A stretch of DNA of 17,459 bases from DATBFX01 sp036558305 (GTDB lineage Bacteria; Chloroflexota; Chloroflexia; Thermomicrobiales; UBA6265). A program made the translations under genes and the position numbers. The notes under the pieces are model-generated. The model was not told where the DNA came from and did not search any database. It worked only from the letters and a program-made list of their open reading frames with translations. Below are positions 1-6,224 of this stretch, one piece after another (the stretch's first letter is position 1; each line of letters begins with the position of its first letter). The DNA lies in the NCBI GenBank assembly GCA_036558305.1, contig DATBFX010000591.1, positions 1 through 17,459 of the forward strand, in the 5' to 3' direction.

Positions 1-36
1 TTCTGGGAGGCGGCGAAGGTGGCGGGGGTGGCGTAG
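1..36 (+). CDS. 3' end of a gene that starts upstream (partial)
   Basis: The window opens in a frame that reads F-W-E-A-A-K-V-A-G-V-A and then TAG at 34-36. It fits the last codons of a gene entering from the left on the same strand as the Uma2 genes that follow. Eleven codons are too few to name a family, and an open stretch this short can occur by chance in GC-rich DNA. Confidence 0.3.
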   Translation, partial: FWEAAKVAGVA

Positions 37-96
37 ACTGACCTCGTCGATGCGACGATCGCGGAGTGGATCGCGAGATCGCGATTGGAGTCGGCC

Positions 97-651
97 ATGC
101 CGGTCAGCGAAAAGACGTTCGAAGCGGTCGTCCTCGAGGACAGCGACGGCCAATGGGAGCTGCATCGCGGAAAATTGCGGGAGAAGCCGACCATGAGTTT
201 CGGCCACAACGTCTCGGCCCGCGAGTTAGCTTACCAACTGACCGCCCAATTGGACCGGCGCGAATACCACGTCTTCCAAAACAGTGGCCACCTTCGGGCA
301 CCCGACGGCAACATGTACATTCCTGACGTTGCCGTTGTCCCTGTCGCGCTGATGTCGCAATTCAGCCTTAGCCCGGCGCGGTTCGAAGTCTACGACCAAC
401 CACTCCCCTTCCTCACCGAGGTTTGGTCGCCAAAGACTGGGACATTCGACGTGGACACCAAGTTTCCGGCGTACCGGTTGCGCGGCGATGCGGAGATCTG
501 GCGTCTGCACCCGTTCAAACGTACGCTGAAAGTCTGGCGGCGGCAATCGGACGGCGGCTACGAAGTGAGCGATTACGAGGGAGGCTCCGTTCGTTTGCAC
601 GCACTGCCGTGGGTGGCGATCAACCTGGATGCTCTCTTTGGCTCAATGTAG
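97..651 (+). CDS. Uma2 family (DUF820) PD-(D/E)XK-like endonuclease, tandem copy 1
   Basis: The 184-aa protein has the Uma2 layout. A Met-x-Phe-Gly-His segment lies near residues 33-37 and a P-D-V-A-V-V-P strand holds D77. Next come L-T-E-V-W-S-P with E108, a D-V-D-T-K segment with K122, then A-Y-R-L-R-G-D-A-E-I-W at 125-135. D77, E108 and K122 are the residues expected of the PD-(D/E)XK nuclease core. Uma2 proteins are common, multi-copy and mostly uncharacterised; the nuclease role is predicted from the fold. ATG 97 was chosen because GGAG (87-90) lies 6 nt upstream and because all three copies then start at the same residue. An in-frame TTG at 85 would add four residues. This is the first of three adjacent paralogues on one strand with about 31-nt gaps. 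Confidence 0.85.
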   Translation: MPVSEKTFEAVVLEDSDGQWELHRGKLREKPTMSFGHNVSARELAYQLTAQLDRREYHVFQNSGHLRAPDGNMYIPDVAVVPVALMSQFSLSPARFEVYDQPLPFLTEVWSPKTGTFDVDTKFPAYRLRGDAEIWRLHPFKRTLKVWRRQSDGGYEVSDYEGGSVRLHALPWVAINLDALFGSM

Positions 652-682
652 AGCGACATCTTGCCGGAACGCGGGGTCAGCC

Positions 683-1237
683 ATGCCAGTCAGCGAAAAG
701 ACATTCGAAGCGGTCGTCCTCGAGGAGACCGAGGCCAGGTGGGAACTCCACGGTGGAAAGCTTCGGGAGAAGCCGCGGATGAGTTACGGCCACAATCGGC
801 CAGGACGTCGTCTGGCTCGGCAACTCATCACGCAACTCGATCCGGACGAGTACGACGTATTGCTGAACGACGGTCATCTCATCGCCCTTGGCGGATTCTC
901 GTACGTGCCGGACGTCGCGGTCGTTCCCGCCACGATCGCCTCGGTCTTCGAGGCCGATCCCCGGCGTTTCGAAGAATATGCAGATCCGCTGCCCTTCCTC
1001 ACCGAGATCTGGTCCCCTTCGACGGGGAACTACGACATCGACCAGAAGATTCCCGCCTACCGCCTCCGCGGCGACGCCGAAATCTGGCGCCTGCACCCGT
1101 TCGAGCGGACGCTCACCACTTGGCGGCGACAACTGGACGGGCTCTACCAGGAGAGCCATTACGACGGGGGCACCGTGCGACTGCACGCGCTGCCATGGGT
1201 GACGATCGACGTGGACGCGCTCTTCACGTCAGCGTAG
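683..1237 (+). CDS. Uma2 family PD-(D/E)XK-like endonuclease, tandem copy 2
   Basis: This 184-aa paralogue aligns with copies 1 and 3 without a gap. It keeps P-D-V-A-V-V-P (D77), L-T-E-I-W-S-P (E108) and D-I-D-Q-K (K122), followed by the shared Y-R-L-R-G-D-A-E-I-W-R-L-H-P-F block. It is the most divergent copy between residues 57 and 118, but its first 14 residues are identical to copy 1 and its C-terminus is closer to copy 3. The start is ATG 683, with GGGG (673-676) 6 nt before it. The open frame extends back to 629, but the extra residues are unlike the family. All three likely core residues are present, so there is no sign of decay. Substrate and role are unknown. Confidence 0.84.
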   Translation: MPVSEKTFEAVVLEETEARWELHGGKLREKPRMSYGHNRPGRRLARQLITQLDPDEYDVLLNDGHLIALGGFSYVPDVAVVPATIASVFEADPRRFEEYADPLPFLTEIWSPSTGNYDIDQKIPAYRLRGDAEIWRLHPFERTLTTWRRQLDGLYQESHYDGGTVRLHALPWVTIDVDALFTSA

Positions 1238-1269
1238 GCCGACCGCCTTCCGTGCGGAAGGGTAAAACG

Positions 1270-1824
1270 ATGCCGATCACCGCGAAGACATTCGAACTCG
1301 TCGCGCTCGAAGACATCGACGGCAATTGGGAACTCCACGACGGACATCTACGGGAGAAGCCGCCGATGAGTTTCGGCCACAACGAATCGGCGTGGGAACT
1401 TGCCGATCAACTCATTCGGCAACTGACCAGGGACGAGTATCGTGTCTTCCAGAATCGCGGACACCTGCGTGCGCCGAACGGCAATACCTACATACCGGAC
1501 ATAGCCGTCGTCCCGGTCGCGTTGATGTCGCGATTCAACGTCGATCCTACACGGTTCGAGGTCTACGACGAACCGGTGCCGTTCCTCACCGAGGTCTGGT
1601 CGCCGAAAACTGGAACCTTTGACATCGACACGAAAATCCCCGCCTATCGTCTCCGCGGCGACGCCGAAATCTGGCGCCTGCACCCCTTCGGGACATCGCT
1701 GACGATCTGGCGGCGCCAACCGGACGAGAGCTACCAGGAGAGCCATTACGAAGGCGGCGCCGTGCAACTACACGCGTTGCCATGGGTGACCATCGACGTG
1801 GACGCGCTCTTCGTGGCAGGCTGA
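1270..1824 (+). CDS. Uma2 family PD-(D/E)XK-like endonuclease, tandem copy 3
   Basis: Third 184-aa copy. The start is ATG 1270, behind a good GGAAGGG Shine-Dalgarno at 1256-1262. The frame is open back to 661, but that part lies across copy 2 in the wrong phase and is not protein-like. The predicted core residues D77, E108 and K122 are kept, as are F-G-H-N near residue 35 and the E-I-W-R-L-H-P-F block. Residues 57-118 match copy 1 at 50 of 62 positions by hand count, against 36 of 62 for copy 1 with copy 2. The N-terminus (M-P-I-T-A-K-T-F-E-L) differs from the other two. The sequence after its stop resembles the spacers after copies 1 and 2, which marks the edge of the roughly 586-bp duplicated unit. 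Confidence 0.84.
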   Translation: MPITAKTFELVALEDIDGNWELHDGHLREKPPMSFGHNESAWELADQLIRQLTRDEYRVFQNRGHLRAPNGNTYIPDIAVVPVALMSRFNVDPTRFEVYDEPVPFLTEVWSPKTGTFDIDTKIPAYRLRGDAEIWRLHPFGTSLTIWRRQPDESYQESHYEGGAVQLHALPWVTIDVDALFVAG

Positions 1825-1874
1825 GTGATCTCGCCAGATCCCGGAACGGTTCAGGCAGGTGGCGCATCGCCTGT

Positions 1875-2318
1875 TCAGCGAACGCGACTCTCCTGGGGCG
1901 GCTCTTCACAAGGCTCGACGTGCCAGATCGTCTCGGCGCCCCCCGCCAGCGCCAACTCGGCGAGGAAGTCCGCGAGCCGGTCGCGCGGCACGTAATAACT
2001 GTTCTCGTGGGGCGCGTGTAGCGCCGGCGTATCGAGCCGGGTCACGACCCGATAGAACGGCGGCAAGAGCGCCAGCGCCTCATCGCGCGGCTCCCCATGC
2101 CGATAGTGGTACCGGCTCCCCCGCACCGCACTGACCCAATCGACCTCGGCCCAACCGCTCCCATCCGGATTGTCCGGAATCCAAAGCCGGTCATCGCAGG
2201 GGGACAGGGGGACAGGGGGACAGGGGGACAGACGAGCGTCGGGAGTCGGGAGTTGGGAGTCGTCCTCTGGCGCCTGCGTTCTGTCCCCCTGTCCCCCTGT
2301 CCCCCTGTCCCCCTCCAT
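1875..2318 (-). CDS. Unknown 147-aa protein with a repeat-encoded N-terminus
   Basis: I do not recognise this family. From about residue 42 the protein looks genuine: D-D-R-L-W-I-P-D-N-P-D-G-S-G-W, then a region rich in Tyr, His and Pro (R-Y-H-Y-R-H-G-E, H-E-N-S-Y-Y-V-P-R-D-R-L) and an acidic end. No membrane segment or signal peptide is seen. The first 41 residues (G-D-R-G-T-G-G-Q-G-D-R, P-C-P-P-V-P-L-S-P-C) come almost wholly from the inverted repeat at 2198-2314, inserted right after the second codon. ATG 2318 shares one base with the flavin reductase stop (TGATG), so the gene is probably translationally coupled as the third member of the merR-flavin reductase operon. It converges on the Uma2 genes. 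A downstream start that skips the repeat cannot be excluded. Confidence 0.6.
   Translation of the reverse strand: MEGDRGTGGQGDRTQAPEDDSQLPTPDARLSPCPPVPLSPCDDRLWIPDNPDGSGWAEVDWVSAVRGSRYHYRHGEPRDEALALLPPFYRVVTRLDTPALHAPHENSYYVPRDRLADFLAELALAGGAETIWHVEPCEEPPQESRVR
2198..2314. repeat. Palindromic octamer-repeat element (34-nt perfect inverted arms)
   Basis: The left arm, 2198-2231, is four AGGGGGAC units plus AG. The right arm, 2281-2314, is its exact reverse complement. The 49-nt spacer carries a second, period-7 repeat, GTCGGGA/GTCGGGA/GTTGGGA/GTCG at 2238-2262. The arms could fold into a very GC-rich cruciform or hairpin. The element is 117 nt, exactly 39 codons, and it lies in frame inside the minus-strand gene. 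It resembles the short tandem, palindromic spacer repeats seen in several GC-rich environmental phyla. No transposase or target duplication is visible. Confidence 0.9.
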
Positions 2319-2914
2319 CACGCCCCCTCGATCCGCCGGTACGCGCCCTCGTAGTTGATGAGCGGGTCGTCGGTGTCGTCGCCGAGGCCGAGGGCGAGGA
2401 TGTCGCCGACCACGATGACGTGGTCGCCCCCGTCGTGGATCGCGCCGACGCGACAGTCGAACCACGCGAGGGCGTCCCGTAGGATGGGAGAGCCGGTCGC
2501 AGCGAGGCTATAAGGGATACCGGTGAAGCGGGGATCGGGGAGCGGTCCGCGGCCGGCAAAGCGGTCGGCCTGGAACTCGTGGGCGCGGTCGAGGACGGAG
2601 ACGGCAAAGACGCCGGAGGCGGTCACGGCTCGGGCCGAGGACGAATCGCGTTCCAGGCAGGCGAGGACCAGTGGCGGCGCCAGGGAGACGACGGTAAACG
2701 CGCTGACGGTGATCCCTCGGAATATCGCCCCCCCCTCCGCTCCCTCACGCGTCGTCAAGACGGCGACCCCGCTCGGCCACCGGCGCCGGGCGGCTCGCAT
2801 CGCCTCATCGGTCGGCTCTCCAATGAGGACGTCGTGCCGGGCGGCCGAGCGCGACCCGGCGCCGGTGGTGATGCGGCCGAAGCTGCCGCGCGGTGGCGGG
2901 AGACCATCGCTCAC
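2318..2914 (-). CDS. Flavin reductase-like FMN-binding split-barrel protein
   Basis: The 198-aa protein has the flavin-reductase domain from about residue 38 to the end: R-R-W-P-S-G-V-A-V-L-T-T (44-55), F-R-G-I-T-V-S-A-F-T-V-V-S-L-A-P-P-L-V (65-83), F-A-V-S-V-L (103-108), G-D-H-V-I-V-V-G-D-I (163-172) and D-P-L-I-N-Y-E-G-A-Y (183-192). Family members bind FMN or FAD and usually reduce free flavin with NAD(P)H for a partner monooxygenase. No monooxygenase is present here, so the partner is unknown. About 35 polar residues precede the domain. The GTG start at 2914 has GGAGG (2922-2926) 7 nt upstream and overlaps the MerR stop by 4 nt. The stop overlaps the next ATG by 1 nt. Cotranscription with the MerR gene is likely. 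Confidence 0.85.
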   Translation of the reverse strand: MSDGLPPPRGSFGRITTGAGSRSAARHDVLIGEPTDEAMRAARRRWPSGVAVLTTREGAEGGAIFRGITVSAFTVVSLAPPLVLACLERDSSSARAVTASGVFAVSVLDRAHEFQADRFAGRGPLPDPRFTGIPYSLAATGSPILRDALAWFDCRVGAIHDGGDHVIVVGDILALGLGDDTDDPLINYEGAYRRIEGA

Positions 2915-3441
2915 CGGCGATCCTCCGGGTAGGGCAGGTAGGTCTCGGCGAACTTGACGAGCGCTTCTACGGCGCGGTCGAAATCGGGATCGCGTTGCTT
3001 GCCGGCCCGCTCGCGGACGTGGAGCTCGACGTCCGGGTGAAGTTGGAGACGGCGCCAGCGGTCCTCGACGGGGCGCGTCTGCACCTCCAGCAGCGCGGCG
3101 ATGTCGCGGTCGGTCAACTCGGCCAACCGGGTCTTGATGTCCTCCAGCGGCAGGTGGTCGTTTTTCAGGAGCTGGATCATCCGCAACCGCAGCAGGTGCC
3201 CGAGATCGTACGTCGCGCTCGGACCGCGCCCATGGGCCGGTTGGAGCAAACCGCGGGTGATGTAGTAGCGGATCGTCCGCGCATCCAACCCGGTCTCGCG
3301 CTCCAAATCCGACATCGCGTAGCGGTGCGGTTCCGGCACCGCGGGGATCGCGACCGGGCGACCTCGCGGCGGTGGAGCGCCACGGGCGAGACCGCCGCCC
3401 CGTTCGTCGTACCCGCGTTCACGACCATTGCGATCGGTCAT
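2911..3441 (-). CDS. MerR-family transcriptional regulator
   Basis: The 176-aa protein carries a MerR helix-turn-helix at about residues 41-112: Y-A-M-S-D-L-E-R-E-T-G-L-D-A-R-T-I-R-Y-Y (41-60), then I-T-R-G-L-L-Q-P with G-P-S-A-T-Y-D, and a second helix pair L-R-M-I-Q-L-L-K-N-D-H-L-P-L-E-D-I. The C-terminal part is helical and has no cysteine cluster, so metal sensing of the MerR/ZntR kind is unlikely and the effector is unknown. The disordered 40-residue N-terminal leader is unusual. ATG 3441 was chosen over the longer open frame (to 3552) because GAGG at 3449-3452 lies 7 nt before it and the upstream extension crosses the divergent BON gene. It heads the operon with the flavin reductase and probably controls it. 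Confidence 0.83.
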   Translation of the reverse strand: MTDRNGRERGYDERGGGLARGAPPPRGRPVAIPAVPEPHRYAMSDLERETGLDARTIRYYITRGLLQPAHGRGPSATYDLGHLLRLRMIQLLKNDHLPLEDIKTRLAELTDRDIAALLEVQTRPVEDRWRRLQLHPDVELHVRERAGKQRDPDFDRAVEALVKFAETYLPYPEDRR

Positions 3442-3536
3442 CGTCCGGCCTCGCGTCCCTCTTCCCCGAACGGCACGCGTCGTGCAGTCGCGCCGGTGAA
3501 AGTGTGCCACGCTGACCGATCGAAAGGAGCCGATCG
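3442..3536. promoter_or_regulatory. Divergent control region between merR and the BON gene
   Basis: The 95-nt gap between two divergent starts must hold both promoters. A 13-bp perfect dyad, GCACG-CGT-CGTGC, lies at 3473-3485 and is a candidate operator for the MerR protein. MerR regulators usually bind a dyad inside a promoter with a long 19-20 nt spacer; I could not place convincing -35 and -10 boxes around this one. The BON gene has AAAGGAG at 3523-3529. Confidence 0.35.
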
Positions 3537-4292
3537 ATGTCCGATACCGCACCCGACGCCACGGCCGACGTGATCGCCCGCATCCACGACACCCTGGCCG
3601 AGGCCGACATCCACGTCGCCGTCGAGATCGCGGACGGCACGGTCTTCCTCAGCGGCGAACTTGATTCCGAGGCGAACCGGCAGGCCGCTCTCGACGTCGC
3701 CCACGCGATTGCCGATCCCGGCGGTCTGAAGGTCGACGACGCGCTCGACGTGCTGCCGGACGAACCCGAGGAGGTCTACGACGATCCCGGACCGACCGCG
3801 CGCGCCGAGTTCGGCTACATCGATCCCGATCGCGACGACAACCTGCAACTCGACCCCGGATTCGAGGGCGATCCCGACTTCACCGACGACGTCGGCACCA
3901 CCGACTCGGAAGAAGCCGCGGCAGAGGCGGTCCCCTACTTCCCACCCACCGATCCGGTCGTCCGTCCGTCCGACGACGCGGAGGAACTGGAGGTCGTCGG
4001 CGGATTCGAGGCGACATCGATGGACGACGAGGAGGAACAAGGAGCGAGTTTCGACATCCGGCCGGACGACGACATCTCCCAGGCCGTCCTGCGCAAGTTG
4101 CGGGAAGACGCGCTGACGACCGACCTGGTGATTCACGTGGTGACGCGCAACGGCATCGTCCACCTCCGCGGCGAGGTACCGACCCTCGAAGACGCCGAAG
4201 ATGCGGAGGCGGTCGCCGCGCGAGTCGCCGGGGTGAAAGAGGTCCAGGAGGAGTTGGTCGTCGCGTCGCTGCGGGAGGCAAGGCAGCGGTAG
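3537..4292 (+). CDS. Two-BON-domain protein with a long acidic linker
   Basis: The 251-aa protein has a BON domain at about residues 9-73 (V-E-I-A-D-G-T-V-F-L-S-G-E-L-D at 29-43) and a second at about 178-244 (V-V-T-R-N-G-I-V-H-L-R-G-E-V at 201-214). Between them lies an acidic, probably flexible linker with Y-F-P-P-T-D-P-V-V (134-142) and V-V-G-G-F-E-A-T-S-M-D-D-E-E-E (153-167). BON domains are thought to bind phospholipid or envelope components and occur in OsmY-like stress proteins. No signal peptide is visible, so this protein may be cytoplasmic. ATG 3537 has AAAGGAG 7 nt upstream. It is divergent from the MerR gene, which may coregulate it. Confidence 0.83.
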   Translation: MSDTAPDATADVIARIHDTLAEADIHVAVEIADGTVFLSGELDSEANRQAALDVAHAIADPGGLKVDDALDVLPDEPEEVYDDPGPTARAEFGYIDPDRDDNLQLDPGFEGDPDFTDDVGTTDSEEAAAEAVPYFPPTDPVVRPSDDAEELEVVGGFEATSMDDEEEQGASFDIRPDDDISQAVLRKLREDALTTDLVIHVVTRNGIVHLRGEVPTLEDAEDAEAVAARVAGVKEVQEELVVASLREARQR

Positions 4293-4304
4293 AATGGCGA
4301 TCGA

Positions 4305-4345
4305 CCCTCACCCCCTGCCCCCTCTCCCGGTCTGCGGGAGAGGGG
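4305..4345. repeat. GC-rich dispersed palindromic element, copy 1
   Basis: It begins CCCTCACCCCCTG and ends in a hairpin with an 11-bp perfect stem (CCCCTCTCCCG 4319-4329 with CGGGAGAGGGG 4335-4345) and a GTCTG loop. It lies 12 nt after the BON stop. No T-run follows, so it is not a standard intrinsic terminator, although it could slow or end transcription. A second copy in reverse orientation lies at 5391-5434. Similar elements are scattered through intergenic DNA of many GC-rich bacteria. Confidence 0.85.
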
Positions 4346-4391
4346 AACGAGCCGACAGGGCACCACGGGGCAAGATGCGGGTTTCGATCGG

Positions 4392-4586
4392 TTGGGCGCG
4401 CAATCGTTGGTGTGGTTCGGAATCGCCGGCGGGGCGGCGCTCTTCGCGCTGTCGCTGTTGCATGCACGCTATATCGCGAAACAGCCGCAGGCGGTAAGGT
4501 CGCGGGGCAGCTACACCCTTTTTGCGCTGCTGATGCTGTTTTTCGCGCTCGGTGCGGCGGTGGCCGGCATCATCTCGTTGCAGTAG
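4392..4586 (+). CDS. Small two-helix membrane protein
   Basis: A 64-aa protein with two hydrophobic spans: residues 6-23 (L-V-W-F-G-I-A-G-G-A-A-L-F-A-L-S-L-L) and 42-62 (Y-T-L-F-A-L-L-M-L-F-F-A-L-G-A). A basic loop, H-A-R-Y-I-A-K-Q-P-Q-A-V-R-S-R-G, lies between them and probably faces the cytoplasm. I do not recognise a family. The only upstream in-frame start before the first helix is TTG 4392, with a weak GCGGG before it; GTG 4410 is an alternative but would trim the first helix. Its stop lies 8 nt before the BtpA start, so the two are likely cotranscribed. The strong hydrophobic pattern is the main evidence that it is real. Confidence 0.6.
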   Translation: MGAQSLVWFGIAGGAALFALSLLHARYIAKQPQAVRSRGSYTLFALLMLFFALGAAVAGIISLQ

Positions 4587-4594
4587 AGGGCGAT

Positions 4595-5431
4595 GTGGGA
4601 ACTGGCGTCGGGGAAAGGTTCGCGCCGCGGTTTGTGGGGACGGTCCACCTCTCGCCCCTGCCGGGATCGGCGCGCGGCGGCCGGGCGAGCGATCTCGCTT
4701 CCGTCATCGACCGGGCGCGGTGCGATGCCGCCCTCTATGCCGAGGGCGGCGCGAACGCCCTGATCGTCGAGAACTTCGGCGACGTGCCGTTTGCGCGGAA
4801 CCGGGTCGACGCGCACGTCGTGGCGGCGATGACGTTGGCGGCGGCGGCGATACGCGAGGAGACCGGCTTACCGGTCGGCGTCAACGTCCTGCGCAACGAC
4901 GTCTTGAGCGCGGTGGCGATCGCGGCGATGACGGGCGCGCGGTTCGTGCGGGCCAACGTCTACGTCGGGGCGGCGGTCACCGATCAGGGGGTGATCGAAG
5001 GGCGCGCCGACGCGGTGCAGGCGCTGATCCGCCGACTCGGCGCCGAGATCGAGGTCTGGGCGGACGTCGACGTCAAGCACGCCGCACCGCTCGCGGCACG
5101 ACCGGTCGCCGATCTGGCCGAGGATGCCGTCGAGCGCGGACTCGCCGGGGCGGTCATCGTGACGGGTCGCGCGACCGGGCAGCCGGCGGCAACGGACGAC
5201 CTGCGGGCGGTCCGCACCGTGGTACCGGAAACGCCACTCTATGTCGGCAGCGGTGTCACGGCAGACACCGTTGGCTCGCTGCTGCGCATCGCCGATGGGG
5301 TGATCGTGGGGACGGCCGCAAAAGTCGATGGCGTGGTGACGAACCCGGTCGACGTCGAACGGGTGCGGGCGATCGCACGGGCGGCCCAACTTCCCCCTCG
5401 CCCTCGGAAGGGAGAGGGGGCCAGGGGGTGA
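4595..5431 (+). CDS. BtpA/SgcQ family TIM-barrel protein
   Basis: The 278-aa protein fits the BtpA/SgcQ family in length and motifs: F-V-G-T-V-H-L-S-P-L-P-G-S (13-25), A-L-I-V-E-N-F-G-D-V-P-F (55-66), P-V-G-V-N-V-L-R-N-D (93-102), F-V-R-A-N-V-Y-V-G (117-125), V-W-A-D-V-D-V-K-H-A-A-P (154-165), V-I-V-T-G-R-A-T-G (187-195) and Y-V-G-S-G-V (216-221). BtpA is known as a photosystem I biogenesis factor in cyanobacteria, but most homologues are in non-phototrophs and their reaction is unknown. GTG 4595 was chosen because AGAGGG (4585-4590) precedes it; ATG 4593 is in another frame. The last residues (about 266-278, P-P-R-P-R-K-G-E-G) are encoded by repeat copy 2, so the native C-terminus was probably replaced. 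Confidence 0.83.
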   Translation: MGTGVGERFAPRFVGTVHLSPLPGSARGGRASDLASVIDRARCDAALYAEGGANALIVENFGDVPFARNRVDAHVVAAMTLAAAAIREETGLPVGVNVLRNDVLSAVAIAAMTGARFVRANVYVGAAVTDQGVIEGRADAVQALIRRLGAEIEVWADVDVKHAAPLAARPVADLAEDAVERGLAGAVIVTGRATGQPAATDDLRAVRTVVPETPLYVGSGVTADTVGSLLRIADGVIVGTAAKVDGVVTNPVDVERVRAIARAAQLPPRPRKGEGARG

Positions 5432-5434
5432 GGG
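5391..5434. repeat. GC-rich dispersed palindromic element, copy 2 (inverted)
   Basis: Read on the minus strand it starts CCCTCACCCCCTGG and continues CCCCCTCTCCC, matching copy 1 at 4305-4345 apart from an extra G and a changed loop. Arms CCCCCTC (5393-5399) and GAGGGGG (5414-5420) can pair. It includes the BtpA stop codon and lies between convergent genes that end at 5431 and 5445, so it is a candidate bidirectional terminator. It has no T-run. Confidence 0.82.
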
Positions 5435-5444
5435 CTGCTACGGA

Positions 5445-6224
5445 TCACCTTCCTTCGAATTCCGGCCGGCGGCGTTCGGAGAAAGCCGCTAAACCTTCGG
5501 CATAGTCCGCGGTGGCGTCGAGCGGGCGACGGTGGCGGGCGACCGCACGGCGGGCATCGGGTCCGGCCAACCCGATCGACTCGACCAGCGCCCGCTTGAC
5601 GGCACGGACGGCGAGCGGCGCGTTGGCCGCGATCTCTTCGGCGAGATCACGCGCGGTCCGAAGAAACCGATCGGACGGGACGAGGCGGTCGACGAGTCCG
5701 ATCCTGAGCGCCTCGTCCCCATACACGTTGCGGCCGGTGTAGAGGAGATCGCGGGCGGCGCCGGCGCCGACGAGTTGGGGCAAACGAACCACGCCGCCGG
5801 CACCGGGGAAAACGCCGATCTTGACTTCGGGATAACCGAACACGGCGTCCTCCGCGGCCACGCGGAGATCGCAGGCGACCGCCAGTTCCGCCCCGCCGGC
5901 GAGGGCGAACCCGCGGACGGCGGCGATCGTCGGGGCGGGGAAATCGGCCAGCGCATCGCAGACGGCGTTGATCGATGCCGTGTGCGCGGTCAGTTCGGCG
6001 GGCGTCATCGTCCGCCGCTCGACGAGGTCGGCACCGGCGCAGAACGCCCTGTCCCCGGCACCGGTCAGGATCAGCGCCCGCAGGTGCTCCTCGCGCGCGA
6101 GGTCCGTCAAAGCGGCGAGGAGATCGGCGGCGAGTTGGCGGGAGAGGGCGTTGCGGGAGGCGGGACGGTTAAGGGTGAGAATCGCAATCGCCCCCGTGCG
6201 CTCGATCAGGATCGTTTGTTCCAC
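5445..6224 (-). CDS. Enoyl-CoA hydratase/isomerase family protein (crotonase)
   Basis: A full-length 259-aa crotonase. The oxyanion-hole segment G-A-G-D-R-A-F-C-A-G-A-D-L is at 55-67, G-F-A-L-A-G-G-A-E-L-A-V-A-C-D-L at 105-120 and Y-P-E-V-K-I-G-V-F-P-G-A-G-G at 131-144. Both glutamates that act in enoyl-CoA hydratases are present, E113 in G-A-E-L and E133 in Y-P-E, so hydration of a 2-enoyl-CoA is more likely than an isomerase-only role. The substrate chain cannot be told. The GTG start at 6224 has GGAG (6230-6233) 5 nt upstream. The start overlaps the 3' end of the methyltransferase gene by 19 nt, so the two are probably one transcript. It converges with the BtpA gene. Confidence 0.9.
   Translation of the reverse strand: MEQTILIERTGAIAILTLNRPASRNALSRQLAADLLAALTDLAREEHLRALILTGAGDRAFCAGADLVERRTMTPAELTAHTASINAVCDALADFPAPTIAAVRGFALAGGAELAVACDLRVAAEDAVFGYPEVKIGVFPGAGGVVRLPQLVGAGAARDLLYTGRNVYGDEALRIGLVDRLVPSDRFLRTARDLAEEIAANAPLAVRAVKRALVESIGLAGPDARRAVARHRRPLDATADYAEGLAAFSERRRPEFEGR

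Noticed and set aside
57..83. Three copies of GATCGCG before the first Uma2 gene
   Set aside because: The spacings are 12 and 8 nt and the motif is short and expected in GC-rich DNA; there is no further support for an operator.
661..1269. 5' extension of the third Uma2 frame
   Set aside because: It overlaps copy 2 in the wrong phase, and the good RBS before ATG 1270 defines the start.
2198..2314. CRISPR array
   Set aside because: The units are 7-8 nt with no spacers between them and are arranged as inverted arms, unlike CRISPR repeats.
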